Below, piece by piece: positions 1 to 9,112 of a stretch of 49,540 nucleotides of DNA. Within the stretch, counting starts at the first letter, position 1; every line of letters begins with the position of its first letter. This DNA is from Zoogloeaceae bacterium (GTDB lineage: Bacteria > Pseudomonadota > Gammaproteobacteria > Burkholderiales > Rhodocyclaceae). Below the pieces are notes generated by a model. That model had not been told where the DNA came from and did no database searches. It saw nothing but the letters and a program-made list of their open reading frames with translations. A program made the position numbers and the translations under genes. The stretch lies in the NCBI GenBank assembly GCA_031287525.1, contig JAITSU010000027.1, forward strand, positions 1 through 49,540, in the 5' to 3' direction.

Positions 1-323
1 CTTGCTCCCGCAGGTAAGGTCACGAACGGGAGCAGGATGCTCCCGCTACTTTCTCCCCTCGCCCCTTGTGGGGGCGGGTTTCAAACCCGCCGCAGACTGT
101 TGACAAACCTCCGAAGTAGCTTTCCGGGAACGCCGACGGCAACAAAGGCACGTCGGCACGTCGGCGGTACGCCGACTTTGAGCGCAGATTGCCGCACAAA
201 CACCGTTGCCAGCGTGGACGCTGGCGTTCCCAGGAAAACCTTCACTCAAAAAAACACTCTGTGCAACTTTGTCAGCAGCCTGCGGCGCGCTCGGAGAACA
301 CGCCCTACCTGACGCCCAACTCT

Positions 324-394
324 GTAGGGGCGGGTTTCAAACCCGCCCTGCGCGTTCCGATGATGCTGAGGGCAGGTTTGAAACCTGCCCCTAC
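324..394 (-). repeat. Composite two-hairpin repeat, copy 1
   Basis: Read on the minus strand this is GTAGGGG, a hairpin CAGGTTTCAAACCTG, a linker of about 20 nt, a second hairpin CGGGTTTGAAACCCG, then CCCCTAC. The same order occurs on the plus strand at 14175-14256 and 14876-14946. The layout resembles REP/BIME-type elements, but no REP-associated transposase gene is visible in the window. Confidence 0.75.
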
Positions 395-489
395 GAAATA
401 TCCTCTTCCCCACGGTGTACGCCCACAAGGGGAACGGGGAGACAATCGCCGAACACGGCCGTTGTTGACGGCGGCGGTTTCTTCGGTGC

Positions 490-532
490 CGCCGGACGTT
501 AACATCCGGCTGTTTCGGAGAAACAGCCCTAC
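490..532 (-). repeat. Hairpin repeat family 2, copy 1
   Basis: Two adjacent hairpins, GCCGGACGTTAACATCCGGC and TGTTTCGGAGAAACA, followed by GCCCTAC. The reverse complement, differing only in the loop of the second hairpin, is at 23447-23488. Both copies lie in non-coding DNA. Confidence 0.65.
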
Positions 533-601
533 CTGAAAAATCGCTCTACCTGAAACAATGCGGGCGGTTCGCGAACCGCCCCTACGGGATTCGCGTTATC
601 G

Positions 602-1870
<1,269 letters not shown>

Positions 1871-1885
1871 TCAGGTGGCAGGGGT

Positions 1886-2200
1886 TTACGACGGCGTTGC
1901 CGTCGGGGGGACGATCTGAAATACGTCAAGGTCGTAGAGGTCAGATAATGCCTGAAGATTTTCCGGCACATTGGCGAGGGAAAGCTTGCCGCCCGACGCG
2001 TTGCAGAGGCGTTGCCATTCGAGCAGCACGGCAAGACCGGAGGAATCGACCTGTTCCACAGCAAAAAGGTCGATGATTTTGTCTTTGCCATCGGTCAAAA
2101 AGGATTCGCCCGTCAGCAGGAGTTCACGGGCAGTACGCAGGGTCATCGGGGTGTTGATGGAGAGACGGGTTGCCACGCCGGATTCTTGCGGGTGAATCAT
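1886..2200 (-). CDS. mlaB: MlaB, STAS-domain subunit of the Mla transporter
   Basis: This 104-residue single-domain protein has the STAS signature VDSSGLAVLLEW (Asp52-Ser-Ser-Gly55). In the family MlaB binds the cytoplasmic ATPase MlaF and stabilises the MlaFEDB complex that moves phospholipids between inner and outer membranes. Its start overlaps the mlaC stop by 4 nt, so the two are probably translationally coupled. Identity rests on the STAS motif and its position at the end of a complete mla operon. Confidence 0.9.
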   Translation of the reverse strand: MIHPQESGVATRLSINTPMTLRTARELLLTGESFLTDGKDKIIDLFAVEQVDSSGLAVLLEWQRLCNASGGKLSLANVPENLQALSDLYDLDVFQIVPPTATPS

Positions 2201-2829
2201 GCCGCCTTGCCTTTTTCCAGCGCCCTGTTTTTTTCGGTCAGGGTCTTGATGAGTCCGTCGATGCCGCCGTCGCGGATTTCCTGACTGAACGTGGAACGAT
2301 AGTTGGTGACGAGGCTCACGCCCGCAACCACCACGTCATAAACTTTCCAGCCCTTGTCGGTTTTTTCCAGACTGTAATCAAGCTGAATCGGGCGTCCGCC
2401 CGGTTGCTGGATTTCGGTACGCACCAGCGCGTCGGTGTCGTCGGGATTCATCTTGAAGGGTTTGTAGCGCACTTTCTGGTCGCGGTAAGCGGATACGGCG
2501 TTGGCATAGGTACGCACCAGCAAATCACGGAACTGCCCCGCGAGTTGTTCTTTCTGCGCCGCGCTCGCCTTGCTCCAGTCACGCCCCACGGCAAGCGCGG
2601 TCATGCGACTGAAATTGAAATGCGGCAAGACTTTGCTCTGTACGAGATTGATGGTCTTCTGCGTGTTGCCGCTCTTGATGTCCTTGTCTTGGCGGATGGC
2701 TGCCAGCACGTCTTCGGTGACGCTTTGCACCAGAACGTCCGGCGCGGTCAGGATCATTTCCTGCGCGAGCGCGGCAGGAACCGCCAGAATGGTCGCGGCA
2801 GCCAGCAAGAGTTTGGGAAGATAATTCAT
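2197..2829 (-). CDS. mlaC: MlaC, periplasmic phospholipid-binding protein
   Basis: The 210-residue product begins with a clear Sec signal peptide (charged start, hydrophobic core, cleavage after ALA at about residue 22). The mature part is typical of the MlaC/Ttg2D family. In that family the protein shuttles a phospholipid across the periplasm between the outer-membrane MlaA and the inner-membrane MlaFEDB complex. It lies 30 nt after mlaA and overlaps mlaB by 4 nt. Length and context are normal. Confidence 0.95.
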   Translation of the reverse strand: MNYLPKLLLAAATILAVPAALAQEMILTAPDVLVQSVTEDVLAAIRQDKDIKSGNTQKTINLVQSKVLPHFNFSRMTALAVGRDWSKASAAQKEQLAGQFRDLLVRTYANAVSAYRDQKVRYKPFKMNPDDTDALVRTEIQQPGGRPIQLDYSLEKTDKGWKVYDVVVAGVSLVTNYRSTFSQEIRDGGIDGLIKTLTEKNRALEKGKAA

Positions 2830-2859
2830 GGCAATTCCTTTGGGTTAAAAACGCGGCAT

Positions 2860-3630
2860 TTACTCCGCTGGCGTAGCAGCGGGCGTGGTTTCCGGCTCAT
2901 AGACCGGCACATTTTCCTCATCCTCTGCCGCGCCGGGCTTGCCGTCGCGCACCATAGAAGCGCGTCGTTGCAGGTAGGCGGCGCGGATGTAGGCGTATTT
3001 GTCGAGCGACGCTTCTTCAATCAACTGGTCGGTGGGCAGCAGAGTGGCGCGCAGGTGCACGGCGCTCACGCCGACAAGACTGTTTCGCAGCGCGGGCTGG
3101 TCATCCACCTGATGCCCAAGCGGATTGACGTATTGGTCGACGCCCCAGCCCGCCAAATCGCGTCCGGTGTTGGGGCCCAGCAGCGGCACAAAGAGATAGG
3201 GGCCGGAGGGTACGCCCCAAACGGCGAGGGTTTGACCGAAATCTTCTTCGCCTTCGTACAAGCCCATTTCGCTGGCGACATCAAACAGCCCGAAAATGCC
3301 AACGGTGGAATTGATGAACAGCCGCGCAAGACCATTCATGCCTTCTTCGCCCTTGCCTTGCAGGAAGGCATTGCCGCTCCGGGCAATGCCCCGGAAATTG
3401 CCGAAGAAATTGCCGATGCCCATTTTCGCGGGCAAGGGCACAGCGGCATCGTAGCCCTGGGCAAGCGGTTTCAGCGCCACCTTGTCAATGCCTTCATGCA
3501 CGCTGAACAAGGCGCGATTGACGCCTTCCAGCGGGTCGGCGGCAATCGGGGCGCGTTGCGCGTTGCTGGCGCACCCGCCGAGCAAAACGGCGGCGCAGAG
3601 CGCGACAAGAAGATTCCGGTTTTGTTTCAT
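2860..3630 (-). CDS. mlaA: MlaA (VacJ), outer-membrane lipoprotein
   Basis: A 256-residue VacJ-family lipoprotein with a lipobox LLGGC ending at Cys20, followed by the family's N-terminal motif DPLEGVNRALFSVHEGID. MlaA sits with porins in the outer membrane, removes mislocalised phospholipids from the outer leaflet and hands them to MlaC. The C-terminal tail is acidic and Pro/Thr/Ala-rich, probably disordered. It lies between mlaD and mlaC, overlapping mlaD by 4 nt. In E. coli mlaA is separate from mlaFEDCB, so its place inside the operon marks the betaproteobacterial arrangement. Confidence 0.95.
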   Translation of the reverse strand: MKQNRNLLVALCAAVLLGGCASNAQRAPIAADPLEGVNRALFSVHEGIDKVALKPLAQGYDAAVPLPAKMGIGNFFGNFRGIARSGNAFLQGKGEEGMNGLARLFINSTVGIFGLFDVASEMGLYEGEEDFGQTLAVWGVPSGPYLFVPLLGPNTGRDLAGWGVDQYVNPLGHQVDDQPALRNSLVGVSAVHLRATLLPTDQLIEEASLDKYAYIRAAYLQRRASMVRDGKPGAAEDEENVPVYEPETTPAATPAE

Positions 3631-4097
3631 TCCTTATCCTGTCCTTCAGCAGCCTTGTTGAAAAGAAACTGGCTGATCAGTTGTTCCAGCACCACGGCGG
3701 ATTGCGTTTTTTTGATGGTGTCGCCCGCCGAAAGCGCCCGCTCATCAACCCCGTATTGCAGACCGATATACTGGTCGCCCAGCAGTCCGGCGGTGTTGAT
3801 GGCGGCGGAAGTATCTTTCGGGAAAGTGTAGCGTCCGTCGATGCGTATTTCCACCAGCGCCTCGTAAGTGTCGTTGTCGAAATGAATATCCGTCACCCGC
3901 CCCACGAGCACCCCCGCGCTTCTGACCGGCGCCTTGATTTTGAGTCCGCCGATGTTATCAAACCTCGCCTGCACGGTGTAAGCGTCTTGCATCTCTATAC
4001 CGGAAAAACTGCTGACTTTAAGCGCCAGAAACAACATCGCGCCGATGGCGATGGCAACAAAAAATCCAACCCAAAGGTCAAGCATGGAACGGTTCAT
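3627..4097 (-). CDS. mlaD: MlaD, MCE-domain subunit of the Mla transporter
   Basis: A 156-residue protein with one N-terminal transmembrane helix (about residues 5-28) and one MCE domain (about 38-115, including [21 protein letters not shown]). MlaD forms the hexameric periplasmic ring that holds phospholipid on the MlaFE core. The C-terminal helix after residue 125 is the expected hydrophobic pore-forming segment. Its start overlaps the mlaE stop by 4 nt and its stop overlaps the mlaA start by 4 nt, so expression is tightly coupled. Confidence 0.95.
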   Translation of the reverse strand: MNRSMLDLWVGFFVAIAIGAMLFLALKVSSFSGIEMQDAYTVQARFDNIGGLKIKAPVRSAGVLVGRVTDIHFDNDTYEALVEIRIDGRYTFPKDTSAAINTAGLLGDQYIGLQYGVDERALSAGDTIKKTQSAVVLEQLISQFLFNKAAEGQDKE

Positions 4098-4891
4098 GAA
4101 ATTCCCCTGAACATGAAAGAGGTCAAAACAAAATCCAGCGCCAGAATGGTGAGCGCGGAAGTCACGACGGTGCGGGTGATGGCTCTGGAAACGCCTTCCG
4201 CCGTGGGTTCGGAATCGTAGCCTTCAAACACGGCAATCAGCGAAACCGCCACGCCGAAGACGATACTCTTGAAAATGCCATTCCAGATGTCGTGACGAAA
4301 ATCGACGGAGGCTTGCATGGATGACCAGAACGCGCCGTCATCGACGCCGATGAACACCACGCCAATCAGCCAGCCGCCGAAAATGCCCATGCTGGAAAAC
4401 AGCGCCGCCAGAAGCGGCATGGAAATGACGCCGCCCCAGAAGCGCGGCGCGACCACGCGGGCAACCGGGTCGACCGCCATCATGTCCATCGCCTTCAACT
4501 GTTCGGTCGCCTTCATCAGCCCGATTTCGGCAGTGATGGCGGAACCGGCGCGCGAGGCGAACAGCAACCCCGCCACCACCGGCCCCAGTTCGCGCAGGAG
4601 CGACAGGGCAACCATCGTGCCCAGGGCTTCCGCCGAGCCGAAACGCTGCAAAATTTCATACCCCTGCAAGCCCAACACCAGACCCACGAACAGACCGGAC
4701 ACCAGAATAATGATGAGCGAGAGTACGCCCGCGAACCAGATTTCGCGCAGGGTCAACTGAAAACGCACCAACGCCGCGCCGGACTTGAACAGCACTGCCA
4801 CGGCAAAGCGCGTGAAATAGCCCAATCGCCAGATGCGTTCCACCACCTGCGCGCCGAGAAAACGAAAAAAATCCAGAAGTCTGGTCATCAC
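4094..4891 (-). CDS. mlaE: MlaE, permease subunit of the Mla transporter
   Basis: A 265-residue MlaE-family permease with an amphipathic N-terminus and several transmembrane segments. It includes the family stretches [20 protein letters not shown] and [19 protein letters not shown]. It forms the inner-membrane dimer that couples MlaF ATP hydrolysis to lipid movement through the MlaD ring. It starts 6 nt after mlaF and overlaps mlaD by 4 nt. Confidence 0.96.
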   Translation of the reverse strand: MMTRLLDFFRFLGAQVVERIWRLGYFTRFAVAVLFKSGAALVRFQLTLREIWFAGVLSLIIILVSGLFVGLVLGLQGYEILQRFGSAEALGTMVALSLLRELGPVVAGLLFASRAGSAITAEIGLMKATEQLKAMDMMAVDPVARVVAPRFWGGVISMPLLAALFSSMGIFGGWLIGVVFIGVDDGAFWSSMQASVDFRHDIWNGIFKSIVFGVAVSLIAVFEGYDSEPTAEGVSRAITRTVVTSALTILALDFVLTSFMFRGIS

Positions 4892-4897
4892 GATGCC

Positions 4898-5701
4898 CTA
4901 GCCTGCCGCCAAATCGTGAGACCAATCCGGCGCGGGAAAATGGTAAGGCACCGGCCCGTCGACCCTGGCTTCCACAAATTGATGCACAAACGGATCGCGG
5001 GAATGGCGGATTTCGTCCGGCGTCCCTTCGGCAACCACCCTGCCTTCGGAAATGAAATAGATGTAATCCACCATCTGCAAGGATTCCTGCACGTCATGCG
5101 TCACCATGATGGAGGTCGCGCCCAGCGCGTCGTTCAGATGGCGAATCAACTGCCCGATAACGCCCAGAGAAATCGGGTCGAGTCCGGTAAAAGGCTCGTC
5201 ATACATGATGAGCGCCGGGTCAAGCGCCACCGCCCGCGCCAGCGCCACCCGCCGCGCCATGCCGCCGGAAAGCGAATTGGGCATCAAATCCCGCGCCCCG
5301 CGCAGCCCCACCGCCTGCAACTTCATCAGCACCAGATCACGAATCAGGGCAGGCGGCAAATCGGTATGCTCGCGCAGCGGAAACGCCACATTGTCGAACA
5401 CCGAAAGGTCGGTAAACAAAGCGCCGAACTGGAACAACATGCCCATGCGCCGCCGGAAAGCGTACAACCCGGCGTGATTCATGTCGCTCACCGTTTCGCC
5501 CGCCACGTCCACCTTGCCCGCCGTGGGGCGCAACTGCCCGCCAATCAGACGCAGGAGCGTCGTCTTGCCGCAACCCGAACCGCCCATGATGGCAACCACC
5601 CGCCCCTTGGGAATCCGCATATTGATGCCCCGCAAGACCGGCTTGCCGCCATAATCGAATTGCAGGTTTTCAATATTGACCAGAATGTTGTCGTCGGACA
5701 T
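4898..5701 (-). CDS. mlaF: MlaF, ATPase subunit of the Mla transporter
   Basis: A complete ABC ATPase of 267 residues: Walker A GGSGCGKTT (about 40-48), signature LSGGMARR (144-151), Walker B LIMYDE (164-169) and switch His202 in MVTHD. It powers the inner-membrane Mla complex. It is the first gene of the minus-strand mlaFEDACB-murA operon and is divergent from the amidotransferase gene at 5823, so the operon promoter should lie in 5702-5822. Confidence 0.96.
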   Translation of the reverse strand: MSDDNILVNIENLQFDYGGKPVLRGINMRIPKGRVVAIMGGSGCGKTTLLRLIGGQLRPTAGKVDVAGETVSDMNHAGLYAFRRRMGMLFQFGALFTDLSVFDNVAFPLREHTDLPPALIRDLVLMKLQAVGLRGARDLMPNSLSGGMARRVALARAVALDPALIMYDEPFTGLDPISLGVIGQLIRHLNDALGATSIMVTHDVQESLQMVDYIYFISEGRVVAEGTPDEIRHSRDPFVHQFVEARVDGPVPYHFPAPDWSHDLAAG

Positions 5702-5822
5702 GGATGCCGCAAAGAATCTGAAAGAGGCGGATTCTATCAGATAAGCCCCTTTTCCCGTTATCCCGAAAACGGCTCTACACCTTTACAATCGCCCTCTCGT
5801 TTCCGGTTTCAGGATATTTTCC

Positions 5823-7616
5823 ATGTGCGGCATTTGCGGTGAATTGCGTTTTGACCATCAACTTCCAGACGAAAACGCGCTGGCGCGGATGCTGGACGCC
5901 CTCAAACGGCGCGGGCCGGATTCTGGCGGGCAGTTCATGGAGGGCGCGCTCGCCCTCGGACATCGCCGCCTGTCCATCATCGACCTCTCTCCACACGCCA
6001 ATCAACCCATGCGGGACGCGGAACTTGGGCTGACGCTGGTCTTCAACGGCGTCATCTACAACTACCGCGAACTGCGCCGGGAACTGGCGACGCGCGGCTA
6101 TCGCTTTTTCTCCGAAGGCGATACCGAAGTCATCCTCAAGGCATACCACGCCTGGGGGCGGGACTGTCTCGCCCATCTGGAGGGCATGTTCGCCTTCGCC
6201 CTTTGGGACGCGCGCGCGCAACGCCTGTTTCTCGCCCGCGACCGCTTCGGCATGAAACCGCTGTATCTTGCCCGCGACGCGAAACGCCTGCGCTTCGCGT
6301 CCAGCCTGCCCGCGCTGCTGGCGGCGGGCGGCGTTTCCGATGAGCTTGACCCCGTGGGCTTGCAATTCCAGTTCACCCTGCATGGTTCAGTCCCCGCGCC
6401 GCATACCATTTTCGCGCAAGTCAAAAAGCTGCCGCCCGCGAGCTGGCTGGAAATCGAAACTGACGGCAAAACGCGGGAAGAATGTTACTGGCGTCTGGAA
6501 GCGCGTCGCCCCACGCCGGAACGGGGCGAAGCCGAATCTCTCGCCCTGATTCGGGAACGCCTGTACGCCGCCCTGCAAAGCCACCTGCTCGCCGCCGATG
6601 TGCCGGTCGGCGTGCTGCTCTCCGGCGGACTCGATTCCAGCCTGCTGGTTGCGCTACTCGCCGAACAGGGGCGGCGCGACATCCCCACCTTCTCCATCGG
6701 CTTCACCGACCAGCCGGAAGAAAGCGGCAACGAATTCCAATACTCCGATGCCGTCGCCCGACATTTCGGCACGCGACACCACCGCTACCTGATGAGCGAC
6801 GCCGAAATGCTGGACAAGCTGCCCGACGCCATATCCGCCATGTCCGAACCCATGTTCAGTCAGGATAACGTCGCCTTCTACCTGCTCGCCCGCGAAGTCA
6901 AAAAAGAAGTCAAAGCTGTGCTCTCCGGTCAGGGCGCGGACGAAGTTTTTGGCGGCTACTACTGGTATCCGCAAATGGCGGCGACAGCGGAGAACCTGCC
7001 CCCTCTGAATCGCTTCGCCCCGCGCTACTTCGACCGCAGCCACGCCGAATATCTGGACATGCTCACCCCAAAATGGCGCGCGAAAACGCAAGCGGATGAG
7101 GTCAGCGCCTTCATCGCCAGCCGCTTGGCAGCCCCCGGCGCGGACACTTTCATCGACAGTGTGCTGCGTCTGGACGCCACCACCCTCATCGTCGACGACC
7201 CCGTAAAGCGCGTCGACAACATGACGATGGCGTTCGGTCTGGAAGCCCGCGTCCCCTTTCTGGACAGAGCTTTGGTAGAAGCCGCCATGACCCTGCCCCC
7301 CGCCCTGCGTCTGAAAGAAGGCGGTAAATTCCCCCTGAAACACATCGCGCGCGGTCTGTTGCCGGATAGCGTCATCGACCGACCCAAAGGCTATTTCCCC
7401 ACCCCCGCCCTGAAATACCTGCGCGGCGGTTTTCTGGAATTCATCCGCGCCACCCTCACCGCCCCCGCCTGCCGCCAACGCGGGCTTTACAATCCGGCAT
7501 ATGTTAAAAAATTGCTCGCCGAACCCCTAAGCCACTTCACCCCCCTGCAAGGCAACAAACTCTGGCACCTCGCCGCGCTGGAATGTTGGTTGCAGAGGGT
7601 GAAACAAAGACAATAA
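5823..7616 (+). CDS. N-acetylglutaminylglutamine amidotransferase-type asparagine synthase
   Basis: A 597-residue enzyme of the glutamine-hydrolysing asparagine synthase family. The class II glutaminase domain begins with nucleophile Cys2 in MCGICGELRFD; the ATP-dependent synthase domain has the pyrophosphate loop SGGLDSS at 267-273. The MCGICGELRFD start and internal stretches such as FQYSDAVARHFGTRHH and DDPVKRVDNMTMAFGLEAR match, from memory, the enzymes that amidate the dipeptide N-acetylglutaminylglutamine to make the osmolyte NAGGN, better than plain AsnB. Those enzymes are normally encoded next to an acetyltransferase/ATP-grasp partner (ngg), which is absent here. Ordinary asparagine synthesis is therefore a real alternative. 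It is divergent from mlaF. Confidence 0.8.
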   Translation: MCGICGELRFDHQLPDENALARMLDALKRRGPDSGGQFMEGALALGHRRLSIIDLSPHANQPMRDAELGLTLVFNGVIYNYRELRRELATRGYRFFSEGDTEVILKAYHAWGRDCLAHLEGMFAFALWDARAQRLFLARDRFGMKPLYLARDAKRLRFASSLPALLAAGGVSDELDPVGLQFQFTLHGSVPAPHTIFAQVKKLPPASWLEIETDGKTREECYWRLEARRPTPERGEAESLALIRERLYAALQSHLLAADVPVGVLLSGGLDSSLLVALLAEQGRRDIPTFSIGFTDQPEESGNEFQYSDAVARHFGTRHHRYLMSDAEMLDKLPDAISAMSEPMFSQDNVAFYLLAREVKKEVKAVLSGQGADEVFGGYYWYPQMAATAENLPPLNRFAPRYFDRSHAEYLDMLTPKWRAKTQADEVSAFIASRLAAPGADTFIDSVLRLDATTLIVDDPVKRVDNMTMAFGLEARVPFLDRALVEAAMTLPPALRLKEGGKFPLKHIARGLLPDSVIDRPKGYFPTPALKYLRGGFLEFIRATLTAPACRQRGLYNPAYVKKLLAEPLSHFTPLQGNKLWHLAALECWLQRVKQRQ

Positions 7617-7717
7617 CCGATGAGTCAGCAACCGGAAACCGTCCGCCTCCACGCCATTACACGTAATGTAGTTACGCTCCACGTCGCTCCGGTTCCCGGT
7701 TCTCTCTTGTGCCTGCG

Positions 7718-8605
7718 CTATTGACCTACGGAGCGGGCAAGCCGGAAGCCGTCGCGCTCATCCCGGGAATCCGGCGTGTCTAGGTTCCGGGTCGCCGACC
7801 GCAGCCACCAGGCGGAGTGGCTCCAACTGCCACCCCGCTCCGCCCGATTAGTGCCACGAGAAGGTCCCGCCGGGTCAGACGAAGGGCTGCGACTGTAATA
7901 ACTATCGTCATACCAATCGTTGACCCATTCCACGACATTGCCGTGCATGTCATATAAACCCCACGGGTTAGGCTTTTTTTGCCCGACGGGATGCGTCTGG
8001 TTGCCGGAATTATCTTCATACCATGCGTATTGCTCCAATTGCCCGACATCATCCCCGAAGAAGTACGCACTTTTCGTCCCGGCGCGGGCGGCGTATTCCC
8101 ATTCGGCTTCGGTTGGCAGACGGTATTTGTTCGTGCCTTCCTTTTTGTTCAGGCGCGAGATAAACGTCTGCACCTCGTTCCACGACACGCTTTCTACCGG
8201 ATTGTTGCGACCTTTGTTTTCGCTTGGGTTATTCCCCATCACTGCCACCCATTCAGCTTGTGTCACCGGATATTTACCCAGGTAAAAGGGCTGGCTGAGG
8301 GTGACACGGTGTTGCGGCATTTCATTGTCGTCCGCCTCCTCGTCATTCTCGTCCGCGCCCATCATGAAGGAGCCTGCCGGAATCAAAATGAATTCCGTGC
8401 CGATTGAATTGGTGAAAGTTTTAGATTCAGTCTTGGATTCGCTCTTGATCCCGGATAAACGCGCGGCGGATTCCGCTTGCGCGACTGCGGGAACATCAAT
8501 CACCGGATGCGCCTCAATCGCCGCCGTATCGCCAGAATCGGAGCACGCCGCCAAAAAGCCGCTGATAATGAGCGTCAACAGGATGTTGCGGGGTTGCATT
8601 TTCAT
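7718..8605 (-). CDS. FGE/SUMF1-fold lipoprotein
   Basis: The 295-residue product has a lipoprotein signal with lipobox LAAC (Cys21), a low-complexity Ala/Ser/Lys linker, then a formylglycine-generating-enzyme-type domain from about 65 to the end. Landmarks are IPAGSFMMGADENDEE, LPTEAEWEYAARAG, GLYDMHGNVVEWVNDWY, RGGSW and the terminal GFRLAR. The sulfatase-modifying members use cysteines near the end of the domain; none is visible here, so this is probably a non-catalytic binding member like many in Gram-negative envelopes. It stands alone, with non-coding DNA on both sides. Confidence 0.85.
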   Translation of the reverse strand: MKMQPRNILLTLIISGFLAACSDSGDTAAIEAHPVIDVPAVAQAESAARLSGIKSESKTESKTFTNSIGTEFILIPAGSFMMGADENDEEADDNEMPQHRVTLSQPFYLGKYPVTQAEWVAVMGNNPSENKGRNNPVESVSWNEVQTFISRLNKKEGTNKYRLPTEAEWEYAARAGTKSAYFFGDDVGQLEQYAWYEDNSGNQTHPVGQKKPNPWGLYDMHGNVVEWVNDWYDDSYYSRSPSSDPAGPSRGTNRAERGGSWSHSAWWLRSATRNLDTPDSRDERDGFRLARSVGQ

Positions 8606-8679
8606 GTTAATTCCTCGTAGGTTTGTTCAAAGCAAGAAGATTGCGAACGGTGCCGGAGCCGGACGCAGGACAGCAAAAG

Positions 8680-8705
8680 CCCTGTTTCCTTGGCAGGAAA
8701 CAGGG
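8680..8705 (-). terminator. Possible terminator hairpin
   Basis: Perfect 10-nt arms CCCTGTTTCC/GGAAACAGGG with a 6-nt loop. On the minus strand the stem is followed by CTTTTGC, a short U-rich tract. It could end transcripts leaving dnaE and the toxin-antitoxin remnant. The T-tract is weak, so confidence is low. Confidence 0.4.
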
Positions 8706-8848
8706 ATGGAGCAGTGAGAACGAAACCGCGCCGTTCTTACGGCACATCAGGTCAGCATCAACACCCAAATACACAGGTAGAAGTTCGTAGCCCACACGAA
8801 CGGGACGAAAAAATTTCAGGACGTTCAACGACAAGTTTGGGCGCATGG

Positions 8849-9112
8849 TCAGACAGAATTTGAACTGGATATTAACGTCAGAAGGTCGACGCGGGCGGTT
8901 TCCCGCCAGTCAAGCGTGAGGCGCTTCCGGTCAATCAGTGCTTGCGCTTCGTTCATAACCTGCTGATGAGGAACGGACGGGCGCAGGTCATCCGACGCTT
9001 GCTGTATTTTGGCGCGAAACCACGCATCACGGGCTTGCGGGGCTGCGGCTCTATCACCGCTTATATTTTGCTGTTCCGCCCCTACTCTGGAAATTCTCGT
9101 CTGACTACCCAT
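8849..9112 (-). pseudogene. Decayed antitoxin fused to the start of its ParE-like toxin
   Basis: The first two thirds of this frame resembles stability-determinant antitoxins: AWFRAKIQQASDDLRPSVPH followed by QQVMNEAQALIDRK. It then runs, with no stop, into LDWRETARVDLL, which resembles the first residues of a ParE/RelE-family toxin, and ends a few codons later. An intact pair would have separate overlapping genes, so a small deletion seems to have fused them and the rest of the toxin is gone. The likely start, ATGGGTAG, overlaps the dnaE stop. No toxin activity is expected. The family call is from memory of the motif. Confidence 0.6.

Larger units (their letters stand above)
1..601. other. 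Non-coding stretch with palindromic dispersed repeats
   Basis: No open frame here has a recognisable product. The stretch is packed with short hairpins: an inverted repeat with arms GGCGGGTTT/AAACCCGCC at 73-91, a two-hairpin composite element at 324-394, a hairpin pair built on GCCGGACGTTAACATCCGGC at about 490-532, and GGCGGTTCGCGAACCGCC near 563-580. GGGAGCAGGATGCTCCC occurs at 28-44. Related units recur at 14175-14256, 14876-14946, 23447-23488 and 23571-23627, so these are dispersed repeats and not gene remnants. Confidence 0.7.

Noticed and set aside
2170-3831. A 553-codon plus-strand open frame
   Set aside because: It lies antisense to mlaC, mlaA and part of mlaD, which have clear family motifs; its product is His/Gly/Arg-rich, as expected of a shadow frame in GC-rich DNA.
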